A DNA stretch of 64,000 nt, from contig JACPZP010000012.1 of the NCBI GenBank assembly GCA_016195405.1, positions 1 to 64,000 of the forward strand. The letters are read 5' to 3'. The position numbers were made by a program, and so were the translations under genes. The notes beneath the pieces were generated by a model that worked only from the letters and a program-made list of their open reading frames with translations, ran no database searches and had not been told where the DNA came from. Shown here one piece after another: positions 49,546 through 63,157 of the stretch; position 1 is the first letter of the stretch; each line of letters starts with the position of its first letter. The DNA is from Planctomycetota bacterium. GTDB taxonomy: Bacteria > Planctomycetota > Planctomycetia > Gemmatales > Gemmataceae.

Positions 49546-50571
49546 TCATCCCCTCCTCGCCATCATGGAGGAGTACGTGAGCGCAAGCCCCACAAAATAT
49601 AGTCCGCCTCCCACTACTGCCGGTGCCAGATGGCCGGCGTCGTTATAGCCGATGATAGGGTGAATCCCGATGCCGGCGCCCCAGCCGGCAAGGCCGCCGA
49701 TCAGCATTCCTTGCCACATCGAGCGCGAGGGAGAGGCGCACCAGACGCAGCCGAAGAGCAGCAGACCCGCGGTGGCAACGCCGCCGCCGAAGCCTGCGCG
49801 ATCGTGTGCAATGAGCGGAATCAGCCGCGGGTTGATGGCGTCGAGCTGAGTTCTCGTCATCCCCATATAAGTCAGGTCGGTCGGCACGAACACTTCCGTC
49901 ACGCCGATGCCCTGGATCGTAAAGCCGGCGCCAATCATGCCGACCGCAGCCAAGAGCAGACAGACGCGGCCCGCGCCGGCGCATGACCGCCAGCGCATCT
50001 CGGCCCTGCCGTGAAACAGCGTCCTCCAAGATGTGTCGACGCCAATGGATGCTGCGTTGGCGAAGACGCACCGACGCGAGAGCCAAAGACCGCCGAATAA
50101 ACAGGGCAGGAGTGCGACTGTCGCGACGGCATGCCAGTTATCCAGGTACCCGTAGCCGAGATAGGTTAGAAAGCTGCCGAAACCGGAAACGCCGCTGACG
50201 AGCAGAATCCACCATGCCCAGGGTTCCCCGGCCTTGAGCGGAAAGGCCGCAAGCCACAGGTACACCACGGCGATGGCGATGAGGGAACCGCCAAAGCTCA
50301 CGCGATCATGAAACATGAAATGAACGATTCGGCATTCGTTGATCTTACAGAGGTCCTCCGGCAGCATTTGCAGGAAAGCCGTGTCATGGGGGAGAAAATG
50401 GCCTGTCGCGGACTGAAACACCGCAAAAGCGCCGCACAGCCCCAGACAGAGGCCGGATAGAGTAATCAACGGGCGGCCATCGTCGATGAGCGCCTCGAAA
50501 AAGCCACGCGAATCCGGTAGCACAACGCATCGGGACAGCAATGCTGCCACGTCCTCGCAGTTACTTCTCAA
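49546..50571 (-). CDS. Multi-pass membrane protein with internal duplication
   Basis: A 341-residue membrane protein with about eight hydrophobic segments. Two halves echo each other: LQMLPEDLCKINECRIVHFMFHDRVSFGG in the first and MGMTRTQLDAINPRLIPLIAHDRAGFGGG in the second, each preceded by a P-x-D and followed by a TM. The HDR-x2-FGG motif in both suggests a paired functional site. I recognise no family. The start is approximate. Confidence 0.65.
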   Translation of the reverse strand: MRSNCEDVAALLSRCVVLPDSRGFFEALIDDGRPLITLSGLCLGLCGAFAVFQSATGHFLPHDTAFLQMLPEDLCKINECRIVHFMFHDRVSFGGSLIAIAVVYLWLAAFPLKAGEPWAWWILLVSGVSGFGSFLTYLGYGYLDNWHAVATVALLPCLFGGLWLSRRCVFANAASIGVDTSWRTLFHGRAEMRWRSCAGAGRVCLLLAAVGMIGAGFTIQGIGVTEVFVPTDLTYMGMTRTQLDAINPRLIPLIAHDRAGFGGGVATAGLLLFGCVWCASPSRSMWQGMLIGGLAGWGAGIGIHPIIGYNDAGHLAPAVVGGGLYFVGLALTYSSMMARRG

Positions 50572-50650
50572 AACGGCAACCGAAACCTGAGAGAGGTGTT
50601 AACAGATTATTCGACTAGTGTCATGCGAGCCAGAACCTAACTAAATGCGA

Positions 50651-51202
50651 TTAAAAGACTTTCGCGGTGAACGGGCCCATATCCGTGCGCAGAGTTAGTC
50701 GGCAGGGGCGGTATTTGTTGAGCCTCCGGTTGTTGCCGCCCACGTTGGAATGATGCTGCAGCACGAAGAACGACGCCATGGAGGCGCCGATGCCGGCGCC
50801 CAGGGCGCCGCTCTTGCGGTTGATGTCCGAATCGTCCACGCCGAAGTGATCGAAAATCTCGACATCCAGGCTGTATGTGAAGGTCTCGGCGGCGGTGTCC
50901 GCGGTCAGGCGGCACATCTCGACGTGATATCCCTGGAAGCCGCCGATGAATGCAGCCAGCGCCCCGGAAAACTGGCCGGTGCCGAATTTCGGTGAATCCA
51001 TCGTTTTTCGCATCTCCAGAGCGATGGCGCGATCGTCCACCGAGCCCGCCTTCCAGGCAGTGCGGATCGCTCGGTCCAGCCCGAAGCGGACCGTGCTCAC
51101 GAAATTCAGGAATCCGACATCGCTTTTGGCTTCGTTGGAAACGTTGCTGCCCTTCTTAAAATTCTTCTGGACGCCGCCGGCAGTGAAAAAATGGGTGCAC
51201 AT
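50651..51202 (-). CDS. Unknown protein, DUF3289-like pattern
   Basis: A 183-residue protein without signal or membrane segment. YSLDVEIFDHFGVDDSDI followed by FFVLQHHSNVGG and YRPCRLTLRTDM resembles the DUF3289 pattern (a beta hairpin, DHFGLD, then an FxLQH helix), a family of unknown function. The resemblance is by eye. It follows the 370-residue gene (51426-52538) on the same strand across a repeat-filled gap. Confidence 0.55.
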   Translation of the reverse strand: MCTHFFTAGGVQKNFKKGSNVSNEAKSDVGFLNFVSTVRFGLDRAIRTAWKAGSVDDRAIALEMRKTMDSPKFGTGQFSGALAAFIGGFQGYHVEMCRLTADTAAETFTYSLDVEIFDHFGVDDSDINRKSGALGAGIGASMASFFVLQHHSNVGGNNRRLNKYRPCRLTLRTDMGPFTAKVF

Positions 51203-51293
51203 TGCCAGGGCCTCGCCGCGAACCGCCAGGATTACGCCCGTCAGCCGCTCGGCAAGACCGAAAGCGGGAAGCTCCCCAGGCGCGGCACGTCAG

Positions 51294-51324
51294 AATGCTT
51301 TGCAGGGCTGCCCTGCAAAGCATT
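51294..51324. repeat. Perfect hairpin, GCTTTGCAGGGC
   Basis: Arms AATGCTTTGCAGGGC (51294-51308) and its exact complement (51310-51324) with a one-base loop. Confidence 0.9.
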
Positions 51325-51365
51325 AGGTCCTCTGCCAATAAGGAGTTGTGCTGGAATCGGCCAAG

Positions 51366-51409
51366 AATGGTTTGCAGGGCTCCTGCCAGGGGGTGCAATG
51401 CAAACCATT
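51366..51409. repeat. Related hairpin, GGTTTGCA
   Basis: Arms AATGGTTTGCA (51366-51376) and TGCAAACCATT (51399-51409). It shares the TTTGCAGGGC core with the neighbouring hairpin, suggesting one element family. Confidence 0.75.
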
Positions 51410-51425
51410 TTGGCCGTGAGCCGAG

Positions 51426-52538
51426 TCACCTTTGCAATAGATTCGCGGGAGGGAAAAAGCCCTTGAGAAAGAGTTTGGTGATGGCATCGAATAAGGTGAT
51501 TCCCAAGGATAGGACCGGGCTCGAAAGGATACTGAGCAGCTTCACGATCTCGGTAGGCGAGACATCGTTCGCTTGCAAACAAAACATGAGCGCGGACAAA
51601 GCTGAAATCCACGCTTTCATCAAAACCTCAAGCTGTGATTGAGCTCCTTGGTTCCTCAGGGCAATGATCAGTTGTCGAGCCACCTGTTGAAAAACGTCGA
51701 ACTTCGGGCCACACGAGCTGATCCGTTTCTTTAGGTCGTCGACGGCGTTGCTCATGGCGATGATTCCAGACAAAACGCTCGTGAAAGTGAGGAACCGCAG
51801 CTCGAACATGAAACGATTGAATTCGCCGATGCGAATTTCAATCTCGCGCAAGATTCCATCCGAGGAAACTTTTGCGGCCTTGCGAAAGGCGGGATCGACG
51901 AAGATGATTAGAATCGCTCCCGCGGCGGCAATGAGGGCAACAATAACAGCGCCGATTATCAGGATGTTGTTTTGGACGGGAAGGTTGCCCTCGGGCTTTC
52001 CCTTGCTGGCGCTCGCCTGCGCCAGGTCTCGTTCCAACTGTGCCACCAGCAACGCGAGCCGGCCACGCATCGAAGGTGGGAGCGAGTTCACATTAAGCGG
52101 CTGAAGCAGCTGGCGCCCAAGCGTCACCACGATTTGCAGTTGGCGAAGAATCTCTTGAGTCTTTTGCTCAACGCTGCCGCCCGCAGCGCCCAGGCCCTTG
52201 CCCTCAGCCATTGTCCTGAGCAGCCTCATGGTGGGACCATGGGGGCTGATCCAACCGTCGATCACTCCCAGGACGGTGTTATTGGTCCTCTGAAAGTTCA
52301 GAATCGCTTGGTGAAGCGCAGGTTCGCAAAAACCGTTCCGCGGAGTGTTCGCCAGCCGGGGGCCCGCGCCCCCGTTCGCTGTTGGAATACGGTTCAGAAG
52401 CTCGGTAATCCGAAATTGGTCAACGGCAAAGTTGCTGAGCTGCACTCCGTTCTTAATGCCCACGTTGCCAAATTGCTCGCTGAGCTTCTGGTCTTCCTTT
52501 CGCTCCTCCCGCGATTTTCGCTCATATTCTAAGCCCAT
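51426..52538 (-). CDS. Unknown protein with peptidoglycan-binding-like N-terminus and TM helix
   Basis: A 370-residue protein. Residues 30-115 (QFRITELLNRIP ... EPALHQAILNFQRTNNTVLGVIDGWISPHGPTMRLL) follow the pattern of peptidoglycan-binding-like modules (FQ helix, then DGxxxxxGxT). Then come a helical stretch, one strong TM (ILIIGAVIVALIAAAGAILIIF) and a mostly helical C-terminus of 150 residues with hydrophobic patches. There is no signal peptide. Function unknown; a secreted effector or pore-former is only a thought. Confidence 0.55.
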   Translation of the reverse strand: MGLEYERKSREERKEDQKLSEQFGNVGIKNGVQLSNFAVDQFRITELLNRIPTANGGAGPRLANTPRNGFCEPALHQAILNFQRTNNTVLGVIDGWISPHGPTMRLLRTMAEGKGLGAAGGSVEQKTQEILRQLQIVVTLGRQLLQPLNVNSLPPSMRGRLALLVAQLERDLAQASASKGKPEGNLPVQNNILIIGAVIVALIAAAGAILIIFVDPAFRKAAKVSSDGILREIEIRIGEFNRFMFELRFLTFTSVLSGIIAMSNAVDDLKKRISSCGPKFDVFQQVARQLIIALRNQGAQSQLEVLMKAWISALSALMFCLQANDVSPTEIVKLLSILSSPVLSLGITLFDAITKLFLKGFFPPANLLQR

Positions 52539-52643
52539 GATTTAACCTCCTCCCCCTCACCCCAAACCCCTCTCCCCCGGCGGTGATGCTGTTGCAGGCG
52601 CGACGATGCAGCAGCCGGGGGGGAGGGGAGCCTTTTTGCCGCC
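52539..52643. other. C/G-rich repeat-like intergenic DNA
   Basis: Holds CCCCTCACCCCAAACCCCTC and, further on, GGGGGGGAGGGG: the same kind of C/G-run repeat that is inserted in valS. It separates the 370-residue gene from the giant protein gene. Confidence 0.6.
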
Positions 52644-55600
52644 TTACACCGCCACCAGCACTTCGGTCAACGGATCGCCGTCGAGCGTGTCGAGCGCCAA
52701 GTTGGCGAAGAAGAGATCCCGCCCCGCGTTGCCGTTGAGCGTGTTGCCGCCGCCGTTGGAGTGGACGGTGTCCGCGTTTAAGATCGGCGCGCCGTTGGCG
52801 CCGCTTTGGAGATTGGCGATGCGGCTGGCGTAGTCATCATTGATGCCATCGTTGCGGGTCCATTCGGTCATGACGGCCATGAGGGCGGCGGGGTTTTGGT
52901 CGTAGTTGGTTGTGCCGGCGATCAAGATGTCTTCTTCGTCGCCGCCGTTCAGGGTGCTGGCAAAAGCGCCGGCGATGAGCAGGTCTCTGCCGGCGCCGCC
53001 GGTGAGCACGTTGCCGCCGTTGCCGACGAGGATGTCATTGCCGGCGCTGCCGATGACGTTTTGGATGTTGGCGATGCCGCCGGCGAGACCCGTCGCCGTG
53101 CCCAGCGGCAAATTCACCACAACACTGATCGAATTGCCGACGCCGCTGGCCGAGGCGAGCGATTGGACCTCGCCGGCGCTCAGAGCGCGATTGTAAAACG
53201 CCGGTTCGTCGATGAGGCCGTCCCAGAAGCCATTCAAGTCGCCGTTGGAATCACTTAACGAGCCAATGCGCACGGGGCTGGTGCTGTCGCCGATGCCGGT
53301 GACGGTAAAGTCGTGTCCGGGAACAAAGCTGCTGGCGATTTCAACACCGTTCAGGTAAATCTTGATGTCCTGGGTGGCGACGTCGAAGGTTCCGGCGACA
53401 TGCTGCCAGTCGCCCGCCGTCAACACCGCGTCGTCGGTTTCGATCACGCGGCCATTACCCGATTGGTAAACGCCAAACTCGATATGGCCATTAATGCTAC
53501 CCAAGAACCAGCTGACGTTATCTGGCCCCGGATCACTCGATTCGTATTTCGACATGATGGAGCGGAGGCCACTCACATCATTTGGGTTGACCCAGGCCTG
53601 GATGGAAATGGAGTCAGGCGTTTGGTTGGGACTGTCGGGAATCTCAACGAAATCATCGATGCCGTCGAAACTGAAGGCGTGGCCGACTTTGCCCGGGGCA
53701 AAGGTCACGCCATTCATGGGTGTGCCGTCGTTGCCGCTTGTCGAGTCGGTGAAGTCGCCCTCTCCCTTGTACCAACTCACAAGGCCGGGCAGGGAGTCGG
53801 GTGTTGCCCCGGCGTATCCGGAGTAATCGAGCGTATTGACGCCCCCGCCGCCGTCGATTCTCAGCGGCGTGGTGGTCACGATGGGCAATATCGAGAAAGT
53901 TTCGTCCGCCGCGCCGCCAAGAACGGTCACGGACGACGCGGGCGAGAGGTTCCACGACATTCCTATCGACGTCAACCCTTGCATGTTGACGTTCCCGTCA
54001 GCGTCGAAGCCGCTGAAGGTGATATGTTTTGGCGTGGTGTCGGTGTTGCCCGAGTCGTCGAAGACCAAGGTGACGGCGGCATTGGCCGCGCTGATGACGT
54101 TGACCTGGTCCAGGATGTCAGCGAGCGTGCCGCCGAGGCCTGGAGCCAGGCTGCCGACCGTCACGTGATCGCCGTCTTCGGCTATGATCGCGTAGCTCGA
54201 ACCGAACGCCACACTGTTCACGTTGACCGTGTTGCCGCCCGCCGTGGAGGTGAACAGGAGTGTCCCGAACACACCGCTGAGGAATACCGGTGCCTGGTCG
54301 TCGCGGGTGACGCCGGTGGAGTTCAGCGTGTAGGTGTGCGGAGCGGTGTCGCCGAGATCGAAGTATTCGGCGTAATCGAAATTGGCGGTATGGCCGTTGA
54401 AGTAGACTGGACCGAGGATCGCGTTCGTGGAGGCGTCTATTACGAATACGTTCTGGGCGCTTCCCACCTGGCTGTTGACGGTGACGGCGCTGCCCGCCGC
54501 GCTCCCCAGGACCTGGGCGCCGCCGCTGCCACTCCCCAGGTTGAGCGTGACTGCCGCGAATCCCGCCAACGAGATGGGCGCCATGTCGTCAACAAGCCCG
54601 TCCTGGCGCCGCAGCAAGTCAGCAGCCAGGTAGTAGTATTCCGGCGTCGTCGTTCCTTGATCGTCGAAGATGAGCGAGTTCGTGCCGCCTGCGCCGTCGA
54701 TGGTGAGCGGTCCCTGAATCGCTTGCAGCAAATCGGCCGATCCGCCGATCGTGACAGTGTTCACTCCTGCGCCCAGGTGCAGGATCGTGTTCATGCCGGC
54801 AATGGTTCCGCTGACGTTGAAGACATTGCCGCCGGCGCCGCCCTGGACCTCGAAGGTCTCGATGTCGGGGCCCAGATCGACCGTAGTGCCCCGCATGGCG
54901 AGGATTTCATGGCCGGCTACTTGCGAGATGTCGTACGTTTGCGATCGGGTCTCGCCGCTGTCGTTGAGGATGACGGCATCGGGGCCGACGCCGCCGGTGA
55001 CGGTGATCGGACCGAAGTCGGAAGCGGTTCCGGCCCGCGTGCCAATCGTCAAGACGTCGTTGCCGAGGATGTAATTGGTTAGCTGAGCGGGTTTGATGTA
55101 CTCGTGGAGGATGGTCCCACCGCTGCCGCTTTGCCAGTTGAACTTGTAGAGCGAGCTGGACAGGACGTTGATGACGGCCGCACCCGACCGCTGGACCGCG
55201 GCAAAACCAAAGAAATTCGTGCCCACGTCAAGCTGCTGCGTGGTCGTCGCCGCCTCGTCGTTAAGGCTCAAGGTGACCATGCTGCCCGCCGACGGTGTCA
55301 CGCCGATCACTCCTTGCATGTTGTCCAGCGAGTTCAGGGAATCGCCGACGTTGATCGCGCTGGAGCCACCCGCGCCAATGAGCAGAGTCCCGGTCGTGCG
55401 CAGGACATCGATCGCATCACTGCCGCCTGCGACAATCGATGTGCTTTGGCCGGTCCCGAACACCTTGGTGTTTTGGACGGTGATGTGGGCGGGCTGCGCA
55501 CCGGTCTGCAGTTTCAGTTCGGACATGTTCTTGTAGCCGATCCGAGCCTTGTCGAGACGCTGGACGAAATTCCGGTCAATCACGTAGTCATGAGGAGCAT

Positions 55601-58343
55601 TCGAAACGCTGTCGATGATCGAGAGAGAATTAAAGGCGGCCACGTTGCCGGTGATGTTGATGGGGCCGTTGATTCGGTCAAGGCTGGCCGTCGCGGAACC
55701 GACGGAAATGAAGTTGGCCCCCGTCGCAGCGCCCTGGACGTTAAGGTCCAGCGCGCCGGTAGTGCCGTCAATGGTGACGTTATCGGGCCCGGCGCCGGTG
55801 TTGACCGTCGTCGTCACGCCGCCGCGGACGGTGCTGGTGGGCGTGTCATGGATTCGGAAGGTGTTGCCGCCGACGACGACGCCGTTGACGACTCTGCTGC
55901 CGGCATTAATTGCCAGCGAACGCAGATTGCCGCCGCGCAAAACGATGTCCGGGTTGCCCAGGCCACTGATCACGTTGTTGGACCCGTCGTTATAGAGGAT
56001 CACGGCGCGCGCGGTCTTATCGGCGGAATCGTCCACGGTCACCGCGCTGAAACCGCTGGAACCGCTGGAATTCGTCACGGTCACCACGCCGTGAATATCC
56101 TGCACAAGGCCGTTGGCGCCGATGTTGACGTTATCGGCGCCGCCTTGGCCGTTCACGGTCAATGGCCCGCTGGTGGCATTGACGAAGACCGTGTTGGCAT
56201 TACTGCCCGTATTCAGCGTGGTGGCAAAGGCGTGCGTACCGTTCACGTTGAAGGTATTGCCGCCGGGGCTGCCGTTCACCGTAACCCCGCCGCGAAAAAC
56301 GCCGAGATACGTGATACGGCCGCTGGCCACGACAGCGCCTTTGACTTTCGCGGACTCCTGAACGGTGTTGGGAGTTACAGTGAAGGTTGAACCGTTGTCG
56401 ACGCCGAATTTATCGTTGATGATGAGGCGGTCATTAACGTCAACGTTATCGCCATAGACGGTTACGTTTCCCAAGATGTTGGGCCTGAGCACGCCGGAGT
56501 CGCGGCAGATTTGGACAGTGTCGTTGTCCTGACCAGAATAGACGGTGACGCTCACTCCACTCGCCACGTTCTCGATATCGACCGTGTCCGTGCCGCGCCC
56601 GGTGTCGATGGTGATGTTGTTCATGTTGGCCCACTGACCCGCGTACAACCGAGTCGTGCCTTGGAGCAGCTCGAAGTACTTTGGGTTGCCGGCAAGGTTT
56701 CGCAGAGTGATGTTGTCATTTACCCCAAGGTTGTCCGTGTACTGGAGCGAGCCTCGTATGCTGAACGTATCCGTGAAAACCTGCTGGCCGACCACCTTCT
56801 TACCACTGAAGGTGTTGCCGTTCCATGCGACGTAAGCGGTGTCGCCGTGAATCCCGAGGCCGAAGTACTCCCCGATCCGCGTCGTCGGCGGGCTGGCCGG
56901 ATCGTTGGGAGTGAACAAAACGGCTCCATTGAACGGATCGAGAGAATTCGCGGCGTCATTGACTTGGAAGCCGTTCGACCAGGTGTTGCCGCCGTCGGTG
57001 CTATAGGTGGCCAACACGTCGAGAAGGAAATCTCCCGAGGCGTTTTTCTTGTTGTTGCCGTTGGTGTACCAGGCGACGACGATATCCCCGAATTTGTCGA
57101 TGCCAGCCTGGGGGAAAAGGTTGAAGCTGTTTCCTGGTCCGGCTGCCAGCGTCTTTCTGGTCCAGGTGGCGCCGAAATCCAGGGAGGTGGCCACGACAAC
57201 GTCCGACGCCTGGCCCGCCCCACCGTTGCTGGGATCATCGGCGGCGATCACGTAGACCCGTCCGGGCCGCACGGGGTCGACCAAGACATAGGGAGTCGCC
57301 GAACCTTGCGTCAAGAAGCGAGCGCCGGGAATGGTTCGGGATGCATTGACGCCTACTGGAGGTATGGCGTTATTGAAATACGCCTGATTATTGAAGGTAA
57401 TGTCCGCCTGCCCCGGACCGTACGGCTGTGTCACGGTTTTGGTGAAAGAGAAGCCGCCGTTGGTAGAGCGCGAGACGAAGACCTGCCCGCTCGTTCCGTC
57501 CGGGTTGCCGCCACTGAATCCCGTCTGCGAGTGATAGGCGACATATACGTCCCCGTTTTGAGCGACGGCAATCGTTTCCTGCTGGACAAACCCCTCGCTC
57601 GATGTCGACAGCTCGATCGGGGTCGACCAGTTCGCGCCTCCATTGGTGGATCGCGAGAAAAGCATGGCTGAGCCGGTCTTTCCATCCGCATACGTGTGGG
57701 CAAACTGGGTCCAAACCACATACAGGTTGTCATGGTAAGGGCTATTCGGAAAGCTGTCGGCCGCCATGTATTGGCGATCGTCGTTAGCCGGTGCGACCGG
57801 CAAGTCTACCTGAACCGTATTCCCGATTGGGTTCCCATTCGCAAGATTGACCTTTTCCACCGCGACACCAGGGATCGTCGTGATATTAGGTGCGATGCCG
57901 GTTTGCGCTACGCCATCCAGATTGGTCCAAAAGAGTTGGCCGTGGGCATCGAAAGCCGTCGCGGTATCGCCAAAATTTCCGAATCGCCCTGCCGCCGGAT
58001 TGACGTATGCGACGACGGCCGAATATTTAGCCCCGCCATCGGTGGAGATCCTGATACCGCCTTGAGTCGAAATGGCCACGTTCGCTGGATTGTTGGGGTC
58101 GATGGACAAGGTGGGCTCGATCGGGCTGCCAAAATTTGACATGCCGAGTGCCGTGTCAGTGTTGTTGGTCGGGATGGCATATGCCAACTGTGGGTAGAAG
58201 GTCACGGCTGGCAGAGTCCGGTCCTCGAGCCGCTCCAACCGCAATTCACACGACGACTTTGCGCGCCGTTTGCCTGTTCGCCGCTGCCGTTGGCCGATCG
58301 CGGAACTCCTGCTAAACCACTTGCGCAGGTTATTGAGAGACAT
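52644..58343 (-). CDS. Giant secreted protein: LEDR motif, Asp-box propeller, LamG, RTX-like end
   Basis: A 1,899-residue protein. The N-terminus has basic residues and RLERLEDRTLPAV, the LEPR-XLL-like motif that opens many huge planctomycete surface proteins. Residues 60-460 have Asp-boxes (STDGGAKYS, STNGGANWS, LDFGATWTR, STDGGNTWS) of a sialidase-like propeller. The middle 900 residues are degenerate beta-rich repeats (GGNTFNVNGT, GGADNVNIG). About 1518-1731 is a LamG/concanavalin-like domain (VSWYKGEGDF, SFDGIDDFVEIPD). The end has calcium-binding RTX-type nonapeptides (GSAGNDILVGNGG, GGAGRDLLIAG). ATG 58343 is used; the frame is open upstream. Confidence 0.85.
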   Translation of the reverse strand: MSLNNLRKWFSRSSAIGQRQRRTGKRRAKSSCELRLERLEDRTLPAVTFYPQLAYAIPTNNTDTALGMSNFGSPIEPTLSIDPNNPANVAISTQGGIRISTDGGAKYSAVVAYVNPAAGRFGNFGDTATAFDAHGQLFWTNLDGVAQTGIAPNITTIPGVAVEKVNLANGNPIGNTVQVDLPVAPANDDRQYMAADSFPNSPYHDNLYVVWTQFAHTYADGKTGSAMLFSRSTNGGANWSTPIELSTSSEGFVQQETIAVAQNGDVYVAYHSQTGFSGGNPDGTSGQVFVSRSTNGGFSFTKTVTQPYGPGQADITFNNQAYFNNAIPPVGVNASRTIPGARFLTQGSATPYVLVDPVRPGRVYVIAADDPSNGGAGQASDVVVATSLDFGATWTRKTLAAGPGNSFNLFPQAGIDKFGDIVVAWYTNGNNKKNASGDFLLDVLATYSTDGGNTWSNGFQVNDAANSLDPFNGAVLFTPNDPASPPTTRIGEYFGLGIHGDTAYVAWNGNTFSGKKVVGQQVFTDTFSIRGSLQYTDNLGVNDNITLRNLAGNPKYFELLQGTTRLYAGQWANMNNITIDTGRGTDTVDIENVASGVSVTVYSGQDNDTVQICRDSGVLRPNILGNVTVYGDNVDVNDRLIINDKFGVDNGSTFTVTPNTVQESAKVKGAVVASGRITYLGVFRGGVTVNGSPGGNTFNVNGTHAFATTLNTGSNANTVFVNATSGPLTVNGQGGADNVNIGANGLVQDIHGVVTVTNSSGSSGFSAVTVDDSADKTARAVILYNDGSNNVISGLGNPDIVLRGGNLRSLAINAGSRVVNGVVVGGNTFRIHDTPTSTVRGGVTTTVNTGAGPDNVTIDGTTGALDLNVQGAATGANFISVGSATASLDRINGPINITGNVAAFNSLSIIDSVSNAPHDYVIDRNFVQRLDKARIGYKNMSELKLQTGAQPAHITVQNTKVFGTGQSTSIVAGGSDAIDVLRTTGTLLIGAGGSSAINVGDSLNSLDNMQGVIGVTPSAGSMVTLSLNDEAATTTQQLDVGTNFFGFAAVQRSGAAVINVLSSSLYKFNWQSGSGGTILHEYIKPAQLTNYILGNDVLTIGTRAGTASDFGPITVTGGVGPDAVILNDSGETRSQTYDISQVAGHEILAMRGTTVDLGPDIETFEVQGGAGGNVFNVSGTIAGMNTILHLGAGVNTVTIGGSADLLQAIQGPLTIDGAGGTNSLIFDDQGTTTPEYYYLAADLLRRQDGLVDDMAPISLAGFAAVTLNLGSGSGGAQVLGSAAGSAVTVNSQVGSAQNVFVIDASTNAILGPVYFNGHTANFDYAEYFDLGDTAPHTYTLNSTGVTRDDQAPVFLSGVFGTLLFTSTAGGNTVNVNSVAFGSSYAIIAEDGDHVTVGSLAPGLGGTLADILDQVNVISAANAAVTLVFDDSGNTDTTPKHITFSGFDADGNVNMQGLTSIGMSWNLSPASSVTVLGGAADETFSILPIVTTTPLRIDGGGGVNTLDYSGYAGATPDSLPGLVSWYKGEGDFTDSTSGNDGTPMNGVTFAPGKVGHAFSFDGIDDFVEIPDSPNQTPDSISIQAWVNPNDVSGLRSIMSKYESSDPGPDNVSWFLGSINGHIEFGVYQSGNGRVIETDDAVLTAGDWQHVAGTFDVATQDIKIYLNGVEIASSFVPGHDFTVTGIGDSTSPVRIGSLSDSNGDLNGFWDGLIDEPAFYNRALSAGEVQSLASASGVGNSISVVVNLPLGTATGLAGGIANIQNVIGSAGNDILVGNGGNVLTGGAGRDLLIAGAFASTLNGGDEEDILIAGTTNYDQNPAALMAVMTEWTRNDGINDDYASRIANLQSGANGAPILNADTVHSNGGGNTLNGNAGRDLFFANLALDTLDGDPLTEVLVAV

Positions 58344-58468
58344 GGAAAGCTCCTTCAATTGGATGTTCGTGCGGTCTGCGGTAGAATAAAAAGGCAGTGC
58401 TTCCGGCGCGCAAACCGAGCGCCGGGGCCATGCCGGGCCGGTGAGGGACTTGCTTGGCGGTAAGGGCC
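58344..58468. other. Kinase to giant-protein gap with hairpin
   Basis: 125 bases. GGCCGGTGAG (58436-58445) pairs with CTCACCGGCC (58468-58477), which includes the kinase stop codon. No T-tract follows, so it is not an obvious terminator. Confidence 0.5.
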
Positions 58469-62407
<3,939 letters not shown>

Positions 62408-62467
62408 CGTGGGGATCCGCCGAGGTTCCTATTTCTTAGTGCGTAATTTGAAGCGGAATCGCGCAAA

Positions 62468-63073
62468 CTATATCGAGTTCCCGCCCGATTCCCCAACGGA
62501 AGGAGTGGTACCTGGCTCGTTGCCTTCGATCTTCCGCAAAAGCCAGGCGCGGGCAAACGACCAAAGAAAGTCCGCGGATCGTGGCGACATGTCGAGGATT
62601 TCCGCCGCCTGCTTTACCGTCAGCCCTGCGAAATAGCGGAGTTTGACCAGTTCTGCCGCGTTGGCGTCGGTCATGGCGAGTTGTGATAGGGCCTCGTCCA
62701 GCGCCAGCAACTCATCGGGCGGCTCGGGAGCGATGAGATTCTCTGCGTCGAGCTCTTGGCGCTTGCGGGCGCCGCCGCGTTTGAGGCTGCTCTTGCGCCG
62801 AGCGTTCTCGACCAGGATCCGCCGCATGGCTTCGGCGGCTGCCGCGAAGAAATGGCCCCGGCTGTTCCAGTCCTGGACCTTGGCCACGTCTACCAGACGG
62901 ACGTACGCTTCGTGAACCAGGGCGGTCGGTTGCAATGTCTGCCCTGGCGCCTCGCGCTCCAGGCACTGGGCAGCCAGCCGTCGCAGTTCTTGGTAGACCA
63001 AGGGGAGTAGCTGCTCGGCGGCGCCGGAATCGCCTTGCTCAATCGCGGACAAGATGCGCGTAACTTCACTCAT
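62468..63073 (-). CDS. ECF-type RNA polymerase sigma factor
   Basis: A 201-residue sigma factor of the planctomycete ECF group often paired with kinases. Region 2: LPLVYQELRRLAAQCLEREAPGQTLQPTALVHEAYVRLVD and RGHFFAAAAEAMRRILVENAR. Region 4: LVKLRYFAGLTVKQAAEILDMSPRSADFLWSFARAWLLRKI, a helix-turn-helix for -35 recognition. It probably directs transcription of its own neighbours. A short gap to the kinase suggests one transcript. Confidence 0.92.
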   Translation of the reverse strand: MSEVTRILSAIEQGDSGAAEQLLPLVYQELRRLAAQCLEREAPGQTLQPTALVHEAYVRLVDVAKVQDWNSRGHFFAAAAEAMRRILVENARRKSSLKRGGARKRQELDAENLIAPEPPDELLALDEALSQLAMTDANAAELVKLRYFAGLTVKQAAEILDMSPRSADFLWSFARAWLLRKIEGNEPGTTPSVGESGGNSI

Positions 63074-63157
63074 CGCGGCCGGCGTCGCCAGGGACAGGTT
63101 TGGAATTCCTCAATCATAACCATCAGTCCCCTTGTTCGCCACAAGCTAGCCGGCGTC

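Noticed and set aside
53313-57671. Three long plus-strand open frames (428-589 codons) opposite the giant protein gene
   Set aside because: They are antisense to a coding sequence with clear domain motifs. Their translation is low-complexity Arg/Gly/Val-rich and has no motif, as expected from GC-rich complementary DNA.
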